This document shows positions 26,976 to 36,644 of a stretch of 64,000 bases of DNA, piece by piece (the first letter of the stretch is position 1; every line of letters begins with the position of its first letter). The notes below the pieces were generated by a model, which made no database searches, had not been told where the DNA came from, and saw only the letters and a list, made by a program, of their open reading frames with translations. Source of the DNA: Kribbella sp. NBC_01245 (lineage in GTDB: Bacteria > Actinomycetota > Actinomycetes > Propionibacteriales > Kribbellaceae); the NCBI RefSeq assembly GCF_036226525.1, contig NZ_CP108487.1:7812001-7876000 (forward strand), in the 5' to 3' direction. A program made the translations under genes and the position numbers.

Positions 26976-28526
26976 GTGAGGGCGACGGTGAACGTTGTGC
27001 GTAGAGGCAAATCCCTATTGCAAGGATCACTGGCGGCGCTGATCGCGCTATCAGTGACGGCGATCGCCAACACGACTGACCACCCGCAAGCTGTTCCGGC
27101 CGTCAGGGCTGCAGTCGCAACACAGACAGTCCTGGACCTTCCAGCCAAGCCGAACACGTTGCGGAACCCACTCCGAGAAAACGCCGCTGATCCCTGGATG
27201 GTCTACGACAACGGCACCTACCACCTCCTCTACACCCACGGCGACAAGCTGGTAGGTGCAAGCGCCACCTCCGTCACAGGCCTGTCGACGGCACCACAGC
27301 AGACACTGTGGACGCCAACCGCCGGAGAGTCCTGCTGCAACCTCTGGGCGCCAGAGATCCACAAGCTGAACGGCAAGTGGTACCTCTACTACACAGCCGA
27401 CAACGGCACCGACGCCAACCACCGGATGTTCGTCCTGGAGTCGGACCAGCCCATGGGCCCGTACGTCTTCAAGGCGAAACTCGACACCGGCCCGTTCCAC
27501 TCGATCGACGGCTCGGTCCTGAAGCTTCCCGACGGCCGGCTCTTCCAGGTCTGGTCGAGCGGCCGCTCCGACGGGCAGCACCTCTACATCGCACCGATGA
27601 GTGATCCCTGGACGATCAGCGGTCCGCCCGTGCTCCTGGCGAAGGCGGATCAGCCATGGGAGCGCAACGGCCGCCTCGTCGTCGAGGGCCCGGTCGCCCT
27701 CATCCGGGACGGCCGGGTCTTCCTCTACTACTCCGGCAGCGCCTGCGAGACGCCCGACTACGCCCTCGGCGTACTCGAGCTGACCGGCCCCGACGTACTC
27801 GGGCGATCATCCTGGACCAAGTCGCCCGCACCGGAGTTCCGCCGGAACGACGCCGGCTGGGTGTTCGGCACCGGGCACAACGGCTTCTTCACCTCGCCGG
27901 ACGGCAAGGAGACGTGGATCGTCTACCACGGGGTGACCAGCTCGTCGGGTGCCGTGGTCGGGAGCTGCAGCACCGGTCGCTCGATCCGGATCGGCAAGGT
28001 CACCTTCGACGCGTCCGGCCGTCCCCAGCTCGGACAGCCCAAGGCTGCCTGGCAGACGATCTCCTTGCCTTCCGGCGATCCAGGTGCCGAGATCGTTGCC
28101 GACAGCACCTTCAAACTGCTGCCCAAGAACAACACGGGCAATGCGCTCGATGTCGTCGACTGCTCGACAGCGGACGCCGCGAACGTACGGCTTTGGCTGG
28201 ACGTCGGAAGCGCCTGCCAGAAGTGGCGGCTCGAATACGTGGGAGACAGCTCGTACAAGTTGCTGGCAAGTCATAGCGGCAAGGCCCTCGATGTCGCGGG
28301 CTGCTCGGCGGACAACAACGCGGACGTCATCCAATGGCCGTACTGGGGTGGCGACTGCCAGGAGTGGTACCTGGACGCCCTGCCCGACGGCTACTACAAG
28401 ATCACGTCGAAGGTCGGCGGTAAGGCTCTCGACGTTGCCGGATGCTCAACGGCACACGGAGCCGACGTGCGGGTGTGGCCGTACTGGGGCGGCGCCTGCC
28501 AGCAGTGGAAGTTGGTGCGGGTATGA
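26976..28526 (+). CDS. Secreted GH43 glycosidase with C-terminal ricin-type lectin domain
   Basis: Protein of about 516 residues. A signal peptide (LLQGSLAALIALSVTAIAN) precedes a five-blade beta-propeller of GH43 type with the three acidic positions in ENAADPWMVYDNG, HSIDGSV and VVEGPVAL. From about residue 375 there is a beta-trefoil with three QxW-type repeats (CQKWRLEY, CQEWYLD, CQQWKLV) and KALDVAGCS motifs, likely binding galactose- or arabinose-containing glycan. Arabinofuranosidase or xylosidase activity is likely. The start is uncertain among GTG 26976, 26988 and 26997. Its stop overlaps the next gene (ATGA). Confidence 0.87.
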   Translation: MRATVNVVRRGKSLLQGSLAALIALSVTAIANTTDHPQAVPAVRAAVATQTVLDLPAKPNTLRNPLRENAADPWMVYDNGTYHLLYTHGDKLVGASATSVTGLSTAPQQTLWTPTAGESCCNLWAPEIHKLNGKWYLYYTADNGTDANHRMFVLESDQPMGPYVFKAKLDTGPFHSIDGSVLKLPDGRLFQVWSSGRSDGQHLYIAPMSDPWTISGPPVLLAKADQPWERNGRLVVEGPVALIRDGRVFLYYSGSACETPDYALGVLELTGPDVLGRSSWTKSPAPEFRRNDAGWVFGTGHNGFFTSPDGKETWIVYHGVTSSSGAVVGSCSTGRSIRIGKVTFDASGRPQLGQPKAAWQTISLPSGDPGAEIVADSTFKLLPKNNTGNALDVVDCSTADAANVRLWLDVGSACQKWRLEYVGDSSYKLLASHSGKALDVAGCSADNNADVIQWPYWGGDCQEWYLDALPDGYYKITSKVGGKALDVAGCSTAHGADVRVWPYWGGACQQWKLVRV

Positions 28527-30667
28527 AGCGCCTCGCCGCTGCCCTGACCGGGTTCGCCGTTCTCGTCCTCGGCCAGCAACTCCCGGCCGCCGTTCCCGCC
28601 GTTCCCGAAGCCCCAGCTCACGTCGAGCAGGTAAACCCGGACGTCAAGACGCGCAAGAAGGGCATCATTCCGCCTGGCGGCATCACGTCGTCGAAGACCG
28701 GCGGCAATACGATCGACAGCGAGTTGCGCGAGGAAACGCCGCGCGCGGACGGCTGGCGGCATTACGACTCGCGCAAGCTGGTCGAGCGCCTGAAGGCGAT
28801 GAACGTGAACACCTATCTCTTCGGTATCTGGGAGGCGCCGACCGACTGGGACGACCTGCGCAAGGAGTTCGCCCCGCTCGCGAAGGCGGCCGGCATCGAC
28901 GTCTGGGTGGACCTGGTCCCACCGTCGGAGTGCCAGGCTGATCGACCCGAAGGCCCTTATCTGGAAGGGTATTGCTCGCGTCCGTACAAGCTCGACTTCA
29001 TCGCCTGGGCGCGGAATATCGCCACCTTGTCGCTGCAGTATCCGAATATCAAGGCCTGGCAGATCGACGACTTCCTCGTCGCGTAGAACAGCGACCTGTT
29101 CACCGAGCCGTACCTTGCCCGGATCAAGGCGACCCAGGACGCGATCAACCCCAACCTCGGCTTCCTCACCACCATGTACCTGTGGGACTACACCCCGGCG
29201 CACCTCACCAAGCTCGCGCCGTACATCGACGGCGTGCTCTTCCCCTACCTCGGTGGTTCGCAGAGCACGACGGACCCGCGGTACGTCGAGGCGCAAATGG
29301 ACGAGCTGCTCGGCAAGCTGACACCGCTCAACCTCGACCTGATCCTGCTGGCATACACCGATCGGTTCCTCGACGCAGCCCTGCCGCCAAGCCCGGAGTA
29401 CGTCGCGGAGGTGCTGCGTCGAGCCGCGCCGTACGCCGCTGACGGGCGGATCGGTGGTGTGGTGGCCTACGGCGCGCCCGTCAACTACGACCGCCGGCCG
29501 ACCATCGCGTCGAACAACCTCGCGCAGACCGGCAATGGACGCCTGAGCTTTGCCCAAGGCAACTACGCGCACGCCGCGGAGGGGAGCTTCTCGGAGGTCT
29601 ACCAGCAGGTCGACGTCGATCCGGCGGCCGCGTCGTACAAGCTGTCGCTCTCGACGTACGACCAGGTCAGCCGTACGCCGGCGAAGTCGGGCCAGCTCTT
29701 CAAGGAGGTGCTGGTCGATGACCAGGTCGTCTGGCGGTCGGACGTCGCCGACGAATTCGGGTGGACCTGGGCGCCGGCCGAGATCGACCTCACGAACGCG
29801 CTGCGCGGCAAGAGCACGGCCAAACTGAGCCTCAAGTTGTACGCCGAGAAGGCGACTCAGCATTTCCCGATCGACGTCGGGTTCGACAGTCTCAAAGCGA
29901 CGGGCTTCACCGTAAGCAACCCGGGTTTCGAGGACAACAACCCGGACACGCGCGTCTGGCAGTTCAAGCAGCTCAGTCAGACCATCTACGGCTCGATCGA
30001 CCGGTGGAGCGAACACCAGGCCAAGGACGTGTACGACGTCATTGCCGCGCACTTCGGCGGTCTACCCGTGCCTGGCATTCCGTCGACGCCGTCGGCGCCT
30101 ATCCCGGCGCTGCCGCGCACTGGTGCGCCGTACCGGCCTGGAGCTGCTAATGCCGTTCGTAACAGCGCGATGTACGGCAAGGGCCGGTTGAGCTTGTTCG
30201 TGCCTGAACGGACTGCGACGGGCACCTCCACCTGTGTCTGGGCAGAGCAGTGGGCGACGGTCGATCCCAACTCGCCGCGGTATGAGGTGTCTTGGCACGA
30301 CTTCGACCAGTACGTCGGCGGGCTGCCTGACTACCACCTCAAGCAGGTGACGATCACCAACAGCAAGGGCAAGAAGCTGCTGACCAGTATGGACGTCACG
30401 ATCGATCCGAACCTGTGGATGAACGGCCAAGGGCTGTGGGGTCCGGTGGACGTCACGCAGTTCGCCAAGGGCGAGTCGAAGGTCCTGCTGCAATTCGCTC
30501 TCTGCGAGGCGAAGGGGGTCGGCGACTACATGGTCGACGTCGGCTACGACAACATCGAGACCGTCGGCCTTTCCCTGGTCAACGGCGACTTCGAACGAGG
30601 CACCACCGGCTGGACCATCATCGACCCCCACCCGGGTATGGAAGCAGCGGTCATCACCGCCCCATAA
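28523..30667 (+). pseudogene. Large secreted protein interrupted by an in-frame TAG
   Basis: The frame begins with ATG 28523 overlapping the GH43 stop, has a signal peptide (MKRLAAALTGFAVLVLGQQL), and runs to 30667 in one frame except for a TAG at 29084-29086 (codon 188). Sequence on both sides is continuous protein (WQIDDFLVA, stop, NSDLFTEPY). A single base change from CAG or AAG would explain it. The first 190 codons look like a TIM-barrel glycosidase-type domain (YDSRKLVERLKAMNVNTYLF, VWVDLVPP). The rest has beta-rich carbohydrate-binding-like modules. The family is not recognised. The intact protein would be about 714 residues. Confidence 0.8.
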
Positions 30668-30675
30668 GTCGAGTC

Positions 30676-31623
30676 TCACCAGCGGCGGACGCGCCAGATC
30701 GCGAGCAGAACGAGGACGAGAGCCAATCCGAGGAAGATCCCGGTCTCGATGAGCTGGAAGTCCCAGAAGCGGGATGCGGGGTGGTAGCTGACGGCTTGTC
30801 GGAGACCGTGCTGGGCAAGTGTCGCGTCGTCGACGAGGCCGCCGCCGAAGAGGTGGAATTCGTCAGCGTCAGTGAGCCGGTTCCCGTTGGGTCCGACGAG
30901 AAACGAGTCGAGCACCCAGTTGTTACCGTTCCTGATCTCTTCGGTGAGGGTTCCGGTGCCCGGTGCCGGATCGACTGTGGTGGTAGGTGTCATGTACCGC
31001 GGCCGCAACCAGAACTCAACGAAGAGCCTGGTAGGAAGGAAGACGGCGAGAGCCACGGCCATCGCTGGAATGATGCGCCTGATGACCGCGCCGGCCAGGA
31101 TGCCGACAGCCATGGCCAGCAGGAAGTAGCCGGCCAGAACCGGGGCGGTGTAGTTGAATCGCTCGACGCTGAACGCGGAGGTCACCACGGGCCGCAGCCA
31201 CCAGCCGAGCACAACGCTGAGAGCTATCGCGGCGGCGGCCACCCCGCTGAGGACGAGTGCGAGTGTGCTGACGACCCAGCGGGTCCGTGGAACGGCCTGA
31301 GTCCACGCCAGCTGCCAGGTCCCACGCTCGTACTCGCGGGCAAGCAAGGGCGCGCCGATCAGAACTGCGACCAGCACGGGCAGGAAGTTCAGTTGACCAG
31401 CTGCCTGCATCGGGAGCCCTGCGAACTCGCTGCGGAAGGCGTCGATGAGGCGCGCGCAGGCGTCGGTTGTGTCGCCGGCCTCGTGGCAACCGGCGACGCC
31501 CTGTTGGTGGTAAGCGTCGTACATCGGAATGCCGGTGATCAGGGCGACGGCGCCGAGCACGGCCAGGACAGCGCCGATAGCGGCCGCTTCGGCTCTGTGC
31601 TGGCGCCACGTGAACCACGTCAT
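30676..31623 (-). CDS. ABC transporter permease, YtrA-type operon
   Basis: Membrane protein of 315 residues starting MTWFTWRQHRAEAAAIGAVL, a beginning shared by many actinobacterial ABC permeases. About six membrane segments, with a large extracytoplasmic loop near the N-terminus containing two cysteines. REYERGTWQLAWTQAVPRTR is the conserved cytoplasmic part. ATGA overlap with the ATPase gene. The substrate is unknown; such systems often respond to cell-envelope-active compounds. Confidence 0.87.
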   Translation of the reverse strand: MTWFTWRQHRAEAAAIGAVLAVLGAVALITGIPMYDAYHQQGVAGCHEAGDTTDACARLIDAFRSEFAGLPMQAAGQLNFLPVLVAVLIGAPLLAREYERGTWQLAWTQAVPRTRWVVSTLALVLSGVAAAAIALSVVLGWWLRPVVTSAFSVERFNYTAPVLAGYFLLAMAVGILAGAVIRRIIPAMAVALAVFLPTRLFVEFWLRPRYMTPTTTVDPAPGTGTLTEEIRNGNNWVLDSFLVGPNGNRLTDADEFHLFGGGLVDDATLAQHGLRQAVSYHPASRFWDFQLIETGIFLGLALVLVLLAIWRVRRW

Positions 31624-32519
31624 GTCAGTGCCTCCCGTTGCTCATGAGGTCGCGAGCGCCGGGCGGAGGCCGCCTGGTGGAGATAGGCCAGCACGAGCTC
31701 CTCCAGGCCGATCGGATGGGATTCCCATCCGGGCAGCACCGGGCTCCCGTCGGTCCGGACAATGGCGGTGGAGTGCCGATCGCCGCGGGTCACCTGCACC
31801 ACCTCCGGCGCCGTGTCCACTAGTCGATCGGACGGGCCCGTCAGCAGTCGGTGTGCGGCCAGCAGGTCATCGATCTCTCCGGCGACCTCGATCTGCCCGC
31901 CGGCGAGAACGATCAGGTAGTCGCAGACCTGCTCGAGCTCGGCGACGATGTGGGACGACAGCAATACCGTGAGGCTGCCCTCGGCGACGGCGGCCATCAA
32001 TGTTTGCAGGAACGCATGCCGTGCGAGCGGATCCAGTCCGGCGGCGGGTTCGTCGAGGATCAGCAGGGCCGGCCGCTTCGCCAGAGCCAAGGTCAGGGCG
32101 ACCTGGGCATGCTGACCGCCGGAGAGCGCCTCGGCCCGTTGGCCGAGTGGAATTCCGAGGCTGTCGAGTCGCGACTCCGCGAAGTCCTGATCCCAGCCGA
32201 GATTTAGCGACCGTCCCATCCGCAACAGTTCCCGCACCCGGAGACGGTCGTAGAGCGGGTGTTCCTGGGCGACAAAGCCGACCTGGGCGAGGGACGCCGG
32301 CGAGTCCGCCCTGGCCGGCGCTCCCAGCACCGTGATGGTCCCTTCGGTCGGCCGGAGCAGCCCAGCGGCCAACCGAAGGAACGTGGTCTTTCCCGCTGCG
32401 TTCGGCCCGACCAGCGCGATCACCCGCCCTGCGGGCAGGGCCAGCTCGCAGTCACGAAGAGCCCACAACGATCGGTAGCGTTTGCCAAGACCGGACGCCT
32501 CCAGCACAGGGGCGCTCAT
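31620..32519 (-). CDS. ABC transporter ATP-binding protein
   Basis: ATPase of 299 residues. Walker A is GPNAAGKTTFLRLA (Ala in place of the usual Gly), the signature LSGGQHAQVALTLALA, and Walker B LLILDEPAAGLDPLAR. It overlaps the GntR gene upstream and the permease downstream by four bases each, forming a GntR-ATPase-permease operon. Confidence 0.93.
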   Translation of the reverse strand: MSAPVLEASGLGKRYRSLWALRDCELALPAGRVIALVGPNAAGKTTFLRLAAGLLRPTEGTITVLGAPARADSPASLAQVGFVAQEHPLYDRLRVRELLRMGRSLNLGWDQDFAESRLDSLGIPLGQRAEALSGGQHAQVALTLALAKRPALLILDEPAAGLDPLARHAFLQTLMAAVAEGSLTVLLSSHIVAELEQVCDYLIVLAGGQIEVAGEIDDLLAAHRLLTGPSDRLVDTAPEVVQVTRGDRHSTAIVRTDGSPVLPGWESHPIGLEELVLAYLHQAASARRSRPHEQREALT

Positions 32520-32929
32520 GCCACACCCTCTTGTGCCAGCTCATGGTTGGCGGTTGAGAAAAGCGCCACAATCGCCTCCTCGTCCAGACCTGCCTCGTAC
32601 GCGCTCCGCAGCCATTTCTCCAGTCCGCGGCGCAACGATGTGTACGTCGCGGGTGTCACAGTCACAGCGGGCGCGGCGGTGATGAAGGTGCCGACGCCCG
32701 GCCGGGACGCCGCCAACCCTTCCTGCTCGAGCTGTCGATACGCCTTGGAGACCGTGTTGGGGTTGATCGCCAACTGCTCCACGGCCTCCCGGATCAGCGG
32801 CAGCTGGTCGCCCTGCTGGAGATACCCCAGCAGCACGCCCTGCCTGACCTGGTGAACGAGCTGCAGATACGGCGGCACCCCTGATCGTCTGTCCAGCCGA
32901 AACGCGAACACCGGTACCTCCAGAGCCAC
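32516..32929 (-). CDS. YtrA-subfamily GntR regulator
   Basis: Short GntR protein of 137 residues. The winged helix is GVPPYLQLVHQVRQGVLLGY, then LAINPNTVSKAYRQLEQEGL, with a short C-terminal dimerisation helix pair and no large effector domain, as in YtrA. GTG 32929 follows AGGAGA at nine bases. It is the first gene of the operon and probably represses it through the palindrome at 32950-32964. Confidence 0.9.
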   Translation of the reverse strand: MALEVPVFAFRLDRRSGVPPYLQLVHQVRQGVLLGYLQQGDQLPLIREAVEQLAINPNTVSKAYRQLEQEGLAASRPGVGTFITAAPAVTVTPATYTSLRRGLEKWLRSAYEAGLDEEAIVALFSTANHELAQEGVA

Positions 32930-32949
32930 TATCGCTATTCTCCTACGAA

Positions 32950-32964
32950 GATAGTAGAACTATC
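32950..32964. promoter_or_regulatory. Palindromic candidate operator (GATAGTAGAACTATC)
   Basis: Perfect 6-base arms around a 3-base centre, 21 bases upstream of the GntR start. A half-site (GATAGT) recurs across the start codon itself. Suited to autorepression by the YtrA-type regulator. Confidence 0.65.
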
Positions 32965-32996
32965 GCGAAGTGATCCGTCAAGGGTTCGGGGTTGGG

Positions 32997-33467
32997 TCAG
33001 GACGTGAGGCGGGGGAGCGCTTTTTCCAGCAGGGTGGTCAGTTCGGCGCAGAGGTCGCCGCGGGGTTCGTCGACGGCCAGGGTCATGCGGAGGGCGTCCT
33101 TGTCGTGTTGGGTGACGGAGCTGCACTCGATGACCGGGCCGCCGGGTTCGGTGAAGCCGCGGGCGGCGACGTACACCTCGCGGTCGGCGATGGTGCGCGG
33201 GGACGCGTTCCAGACTTCGCCGAGGGCGCTCGCCTGGCCGTATGCCATCAGGTCGGTGCGCAGGGAGGTGCCGTCGGACGTCTCCCAGCGGCAGGCCTTG
33301 TCCTCGCCATCACCGGGCTTCGGGAATCCTTCCTCCAGTTGCCCGGGGAGTTCGCCGGTCTGGATGAGGGAGCAGAGGTCCGCCGCCTTCGGCTTCGAGC
33401 AACCGGCGCTGAGCACCACCGATGCCGTCGCGATTGCCGTCAACAGGACCACTCCGAGCCGCCGCAT
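32997..33467 (-). CDS. DUF3558-like lipoprotein
   Basis: Protein of 156 residues with a lipoprotein signal (VVLSAGC, Cys23) and paired cysteines in the mature part (DLCSLI, KACRWET, IECSSV, DLCAEL). The pattern ADLCSLI followed by ACRWE is that of DUF3558 family lipoproteins of actinobacteria, whose function is unknown. Monocistronic. Confidence 0.83.
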   Translation of the reverse strand: MRRLGVVLLTAIATASVVLSAGCSKPKAADLCSLIQTGELPGQLEEGFPKPGDGEDKACRWETSDGTSLRTDLMAYGQASALGEVWNASPRTIADREVYVAARGFTEPGGPVIECSSVTQHDKDALRMTLAVDEPRGDLCAELTTLLEKALPRLTS

Positions 33468-33677
33468 GTTCGCCTTTCCGTCGGACGCTGACCGGGACGA
33501 CCTTAATGACCGACTACTCGCCGCCTTGACGCGACCCGGTCTGCAATCCCGGCCGGAGGCTAGCGCCGTAGGCCGTGACGGGAAGCGAGCAGATTCGAGG
33601 AGCTTCGAAAGGATATCGATTTCCCGAGCGTGCTGAGAGGGTTCATTCGACCCTGGTTCTCTCCCGGAGGCAGCCTG

Positions 33678-36641
33678 ATGGAACGACCTGGACGGATCAT
33701 CCTGACCGCGCTGGCGGCGACGCTGGGCCTACTGGTGCCGGCCACGCCGACCGCACCCGCCTTAGCCGCGGACCAGACGGCCGCCACGACCCAGCAGCTG
33801 GAGAAACCGGTCGGGTGGGATGCCCTGCGCAAACTCGACCGGCTGCCGTATCTGGAGCCGGGCGTGAGTGCGCGGCAGTTCTCCAGTTTCGGCCGGGACG
33901 GGACCAACGACGACGGCTTTGTCGGCACCTACTCCTGCCTACGGCCGATCGCCGCCGGCTGCGTGATCGCCGAGGACAGCGGTCCGGGCCAGGTGGACTC
34001 GATCTGGTTCACCCGGATCCGCAACGACCAGCCCGACGTGACCGATACCGGCACGATCAAGATCACCCTGGACGACCACGTCGTGCTCAACCGATCGCTG
34101 ACGGACGTCACCAACGGCGCCGCGGGTGCGCCGTTCGTCCATCCGCTGGTGGCGAACAACGCCCAGTCCTCGGGTGGGTTCCAGATCAAGGTCCCGATGC
34201 CGTATCGCCAGTCCATGCAGGTGGTCGTGCAGCACAACCCGCTCTTCTACCACGTGAACTACCGGCACTTCCCCGACGCGGAGGGCGTGACGACGTTCAA
34301 CCCGGCCGACCCGGCGAACGACGTACTCGCCAAACTGCGCGCGGCCGGTACGGCGGATCCGAAGCCGACGTTGCCCGGGGCAACTATCGCGGACGCGACG
34401 AAGGCTCTTGCGGCCGGGCAGGAGGTGCCGTTCGCGGCGCTTACCGGGCCGGGGTCGATCAGCCAGTTGCGGCTGCGGTTCGCCGGGGTGGTGCCGTCCG
34501 ACGCGACGCTGGCGGGCCTTCGGCTTCGGGTCAGGTTCGACGGGCGGACGCTGGTCGATTCGCCGGTCGGGGAGTTCTTCGGCACCGGGCTCGGGGCGTA
34601 CGACGTGCGCTCGCTGATGTTCGCCGTCGACCCGGCCGCGGGTGGCTGGTTCACCACCTGGTGGCCGATGCCGTATCGGGAAGGCGCGACCGTCAGCCTG
34701 GTCAACACCACTGGCCAATCCATCGCAAACGTCCAGCTCCAGGTGACGAGTGCGTCCGACAGCAAGTGGACGAACGACCTCGCGCCCGGCGGCCCCGCGG
34801 CGTATTTCACGACCGTCTCGAAGGCCGGGCGGACCACGTTCGGCGAGGACTGGCAGGTGGCGGACGAGATTGGCCGCGGAAAGTTCGTCGGCGTCACGCA
34901 GACGATGGCGGCGGCGCCCGAGGCGGGGAGGACGCGCGGATACCTCGAGGGTGACGAGCGGATCCACGTTGATGGCGCGGCCGGTCCGGTCCAGCACGGC
35001 ACGGGTACGGAGGACTTCTACGAGGGCGGCTGGTACTTCGGGTCAGGCCGGTTCAGCGCGCCCTTCAACGGCAACACCGGGCACGAGGTCGGGCAGTTGG
35101 GTTGTCCGCAGGAGTGCGATGGCGTCTATCGGTTGATGCTGGTCGACTCCGTGCCGTACAACTCGGCCTTCCGGTTCGGCATCGAGCACGGCCAGTCGAA
35201 CGACATCGCCGGCGACTACGGCTCCACCGCCTACCTCTACACCCAGCCGACTCCCAGCACCCGGCAGACCGACGTACTCGATGTCGGCGATGCGGCGGCC
35301 CGGGCGGCGCACGCGTACGGCGACAACGGCACGCAGGCGGAGCTCACCACGGCGTACGAAGGGGATCTCGACGACCTCCAGGTCTGCGACCAGGTCCGTT
35401 CGGGCACCGGGCCGATTTCGTTCAAAGTCGCGGTCGATGCGGCCAATGCGGGTGTGCTGCTGAAAAGAACGAGCGACCAGGCCCGGGCGTACCAGGAGGC
35501 CGCGGTGAGTGTGGACGGCACGCCCGTCGGCACTTGGCGGCAGCCGCTCGGCAATGGCGGCTTCCGCTGGCTGTCCGACGAGTTCGCACTCCCGGCCTCG
35601 GCCACCGCGCGCAAGACCAGCATCACCGTGCAACTGACGCCGGCCGGGGCAGTGCCGTGGACCGCCGCCCGGTACGTCGCCGCCAGCCTCGTCACGCCGT
35701 ACGTCGACAGCGTGGCGCCGACCGCGGTGAACGGGCTCACGGCCGCCGCGCGTGAGCGGTCGATCCGGCTCGACTGGCAGCCTGCGGGCGATGACTCGGG
35801 CGTTCCGTCGTACCAGGTGCAGTCGGCGACAAGTGCGACCGGTCCGTGGCAGACGATCGGCCGGACAACCGTGACAGTCTTTATCCACAAGGCCTTACCG
35901 GACGCGCAGCAACGGTTCTACCGGATCGTCGCAGTCGATGCCGCAGGCAACAATGGGCCAGCAGGCGAGGTCGTGACCGCGACGGTCAAGCGCTCGACCA
36001 GTACGGACGCCAACGGCGACGGCAAGGACGATGTGGTGACCTTCACCCGGGGATCGCTCGGGGACGTCTACGTCTCGCGGTCGGACGGCACGCGGTTCAT
36101 CGACAACGGGGTCGCCTGGAACGACTGGTTCGCGCCGTGGAACGAGGTCCCGCTGACCGGTGACTTCAACGGCGACGGACTGGACGACATCGTCACGTTC
36201 ACCCGAGGCGCTGCCGGGGACGTCTTCGTGGCGCTGTCGGATGGCGGCCGCTTTGTCGGGGACAGCTGGAAGTGGCACGGGGACTTCGCCTTCGACGCGG
36301 AGGTGCCGGACGTCGGGGACTTCGACGGCGACGGTCGCGACGACCTGGTCGTGTTCACCGGTGGCACCAAGGCGAGCGCGTTCGTGGCGCTGTCGAACGG
36401 CCGTGGCTTCGTCGGTACGGCGTGGAAGTGGCACGGGCATTTCGCCCTCGGCGGGGAGATCCCGGCGGTGGCCGACGCGAATGGCGATGGGCGCGACGAC
36501 ATCGTCACGTTCACCCGGGGCGATCAGGCCGATGTGTTCGTCGGCAAGTCGACCGGCGCCGGGTTCGAGGCCGCACCGAAGTGGCACGACCACTTCGCCA
36601 TGGGGACGGAGTGGCCGCAGCCTGGGACACTCCGTCCCTGA
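33678..36641 (+). CDS. Secreted GH172-type (DUF2961) enzyme with FN3 and VCBS/FG-GAP repeats
   Basis: Protein of 987 residues. After a signal peptide (to about residue 35) comes a DUF2961 jelly-roll domain, family GH172, in two parts: ARQFSSFGRDGTNDDGF with AEDSGPGQVDSIWFTRI, then VQHGTGTEDFYEGGWYF. Members act on D-arabinan or fructose/arabinose furanosides. An FN3 domain follows (about 678-770). Four repeats then have the calcium-binding pattern DxNGDGxDD (DANGDGKDD, DFNGDGLDD, DFDGDGRDD, DANGDGRDD). ATG 33678 follows GGAGG at eight bases. The specific activity is inferred. Confidence 0.85.
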   Translation: MERPGRIILTALAATLGLLVPATPTAPALAADQTAATTQQLEKPVGWDALRKLDRLPYLEPGVSARQFSSFGRDGTNDDGFVGTYSCLRPIAAGCVIAEDSGPGQVDSIWFTRIRNDQPDVTDTGTIKITLDDHVVLNRSLTDVTNGAAGAPFVHPLVANNAQSSGGFQIKVPMPYRQSMQVVVQHNPLFYHVNYRHFPDAEGVTTFNPADPANDVLAKLRAAGTADPKPTLPGATIADATKALAAGQEVPFAALTGPGSISQLRLRFAGVVPSDATLAGLRLRVRFDGRTLVDSPVGEFFGTGLGAYDVRSLMFAVDPAAGGWFTTWWPMPYREGATVSLVNTTGQSIANVQLQVTSASDSKWTNDLAPGGPAAYFTTVSKAGRTTFGEDWQVADEIGRGKFVGVTQTMAAAPEAGRTRGYLEGDERIHVDGAAGPVQHGTGTEDFYEGGWYFGSGRFSAPFNGNTGHEVGQLGCPQECDGVYRLMLVDSVPYNSAFRFGIEHGQSNDIAGDYGSTAYLYTQPTPSTRQTDVLDVGDAAARAAHAYGDNGTQAELTTAYEGDLDDLQVCDQVRSGTGPISFKVAVDAANAGVLLKRTSDQARAYQEAAVSVDGTPVGTWRQPLGNGGFRWLSDEFALPASATARKTSITVQLTPAGAVPWTAARYVAASLVTPYVDSVAPTAVNGLTAAARERSIRLDWQPAGDDSGVPSYQVQSATSATGPWQTIGRTTVTVFIHKALPDAQQRFYRIVAVDAAGNNGPAGEVVTATVKRSTSTDANGDGKDDVVTFTRGSLGDVYVSRSDGTRFIDNGVAWNDWFAPWNEVPLTGDFNGDGLDDIVTFTRGAAGDVFVALSDGGRFVGDSWKWHGDFAFDAEVPDVGDFDGDGRDDLVVFTGGTKASAFVALSNGRGFVGTAWKWHGHFALGGEIPAVADANGDGRDDIVTFTRGDQADVFVGKSTGAGFEAAPKWHDHFAMGTEWPQPGTLRP
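36603..36638. terminator. Hairpin overlapping the 3' end of the GH172 gene
   Basis: GGGACGGAGTG (36603-36613) pairs perfectly with CACTCCGTCCC (36628-36638) over a 14-base loop. It ends just before the stop codon and lies between convergent genes. No T-run follows, but long GC hairpins are usual for actinobacterial terminators. Confidence 0.6.
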
Positions 36642-36644
36642 CGA

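Noticed and set aside
29084..29086. Amber codon read as pyrrolysine or by programmed readthrough
   Set aside because: No supporting element or pyrrolysine genes are in view. A point mutation or sequence error is more likely.
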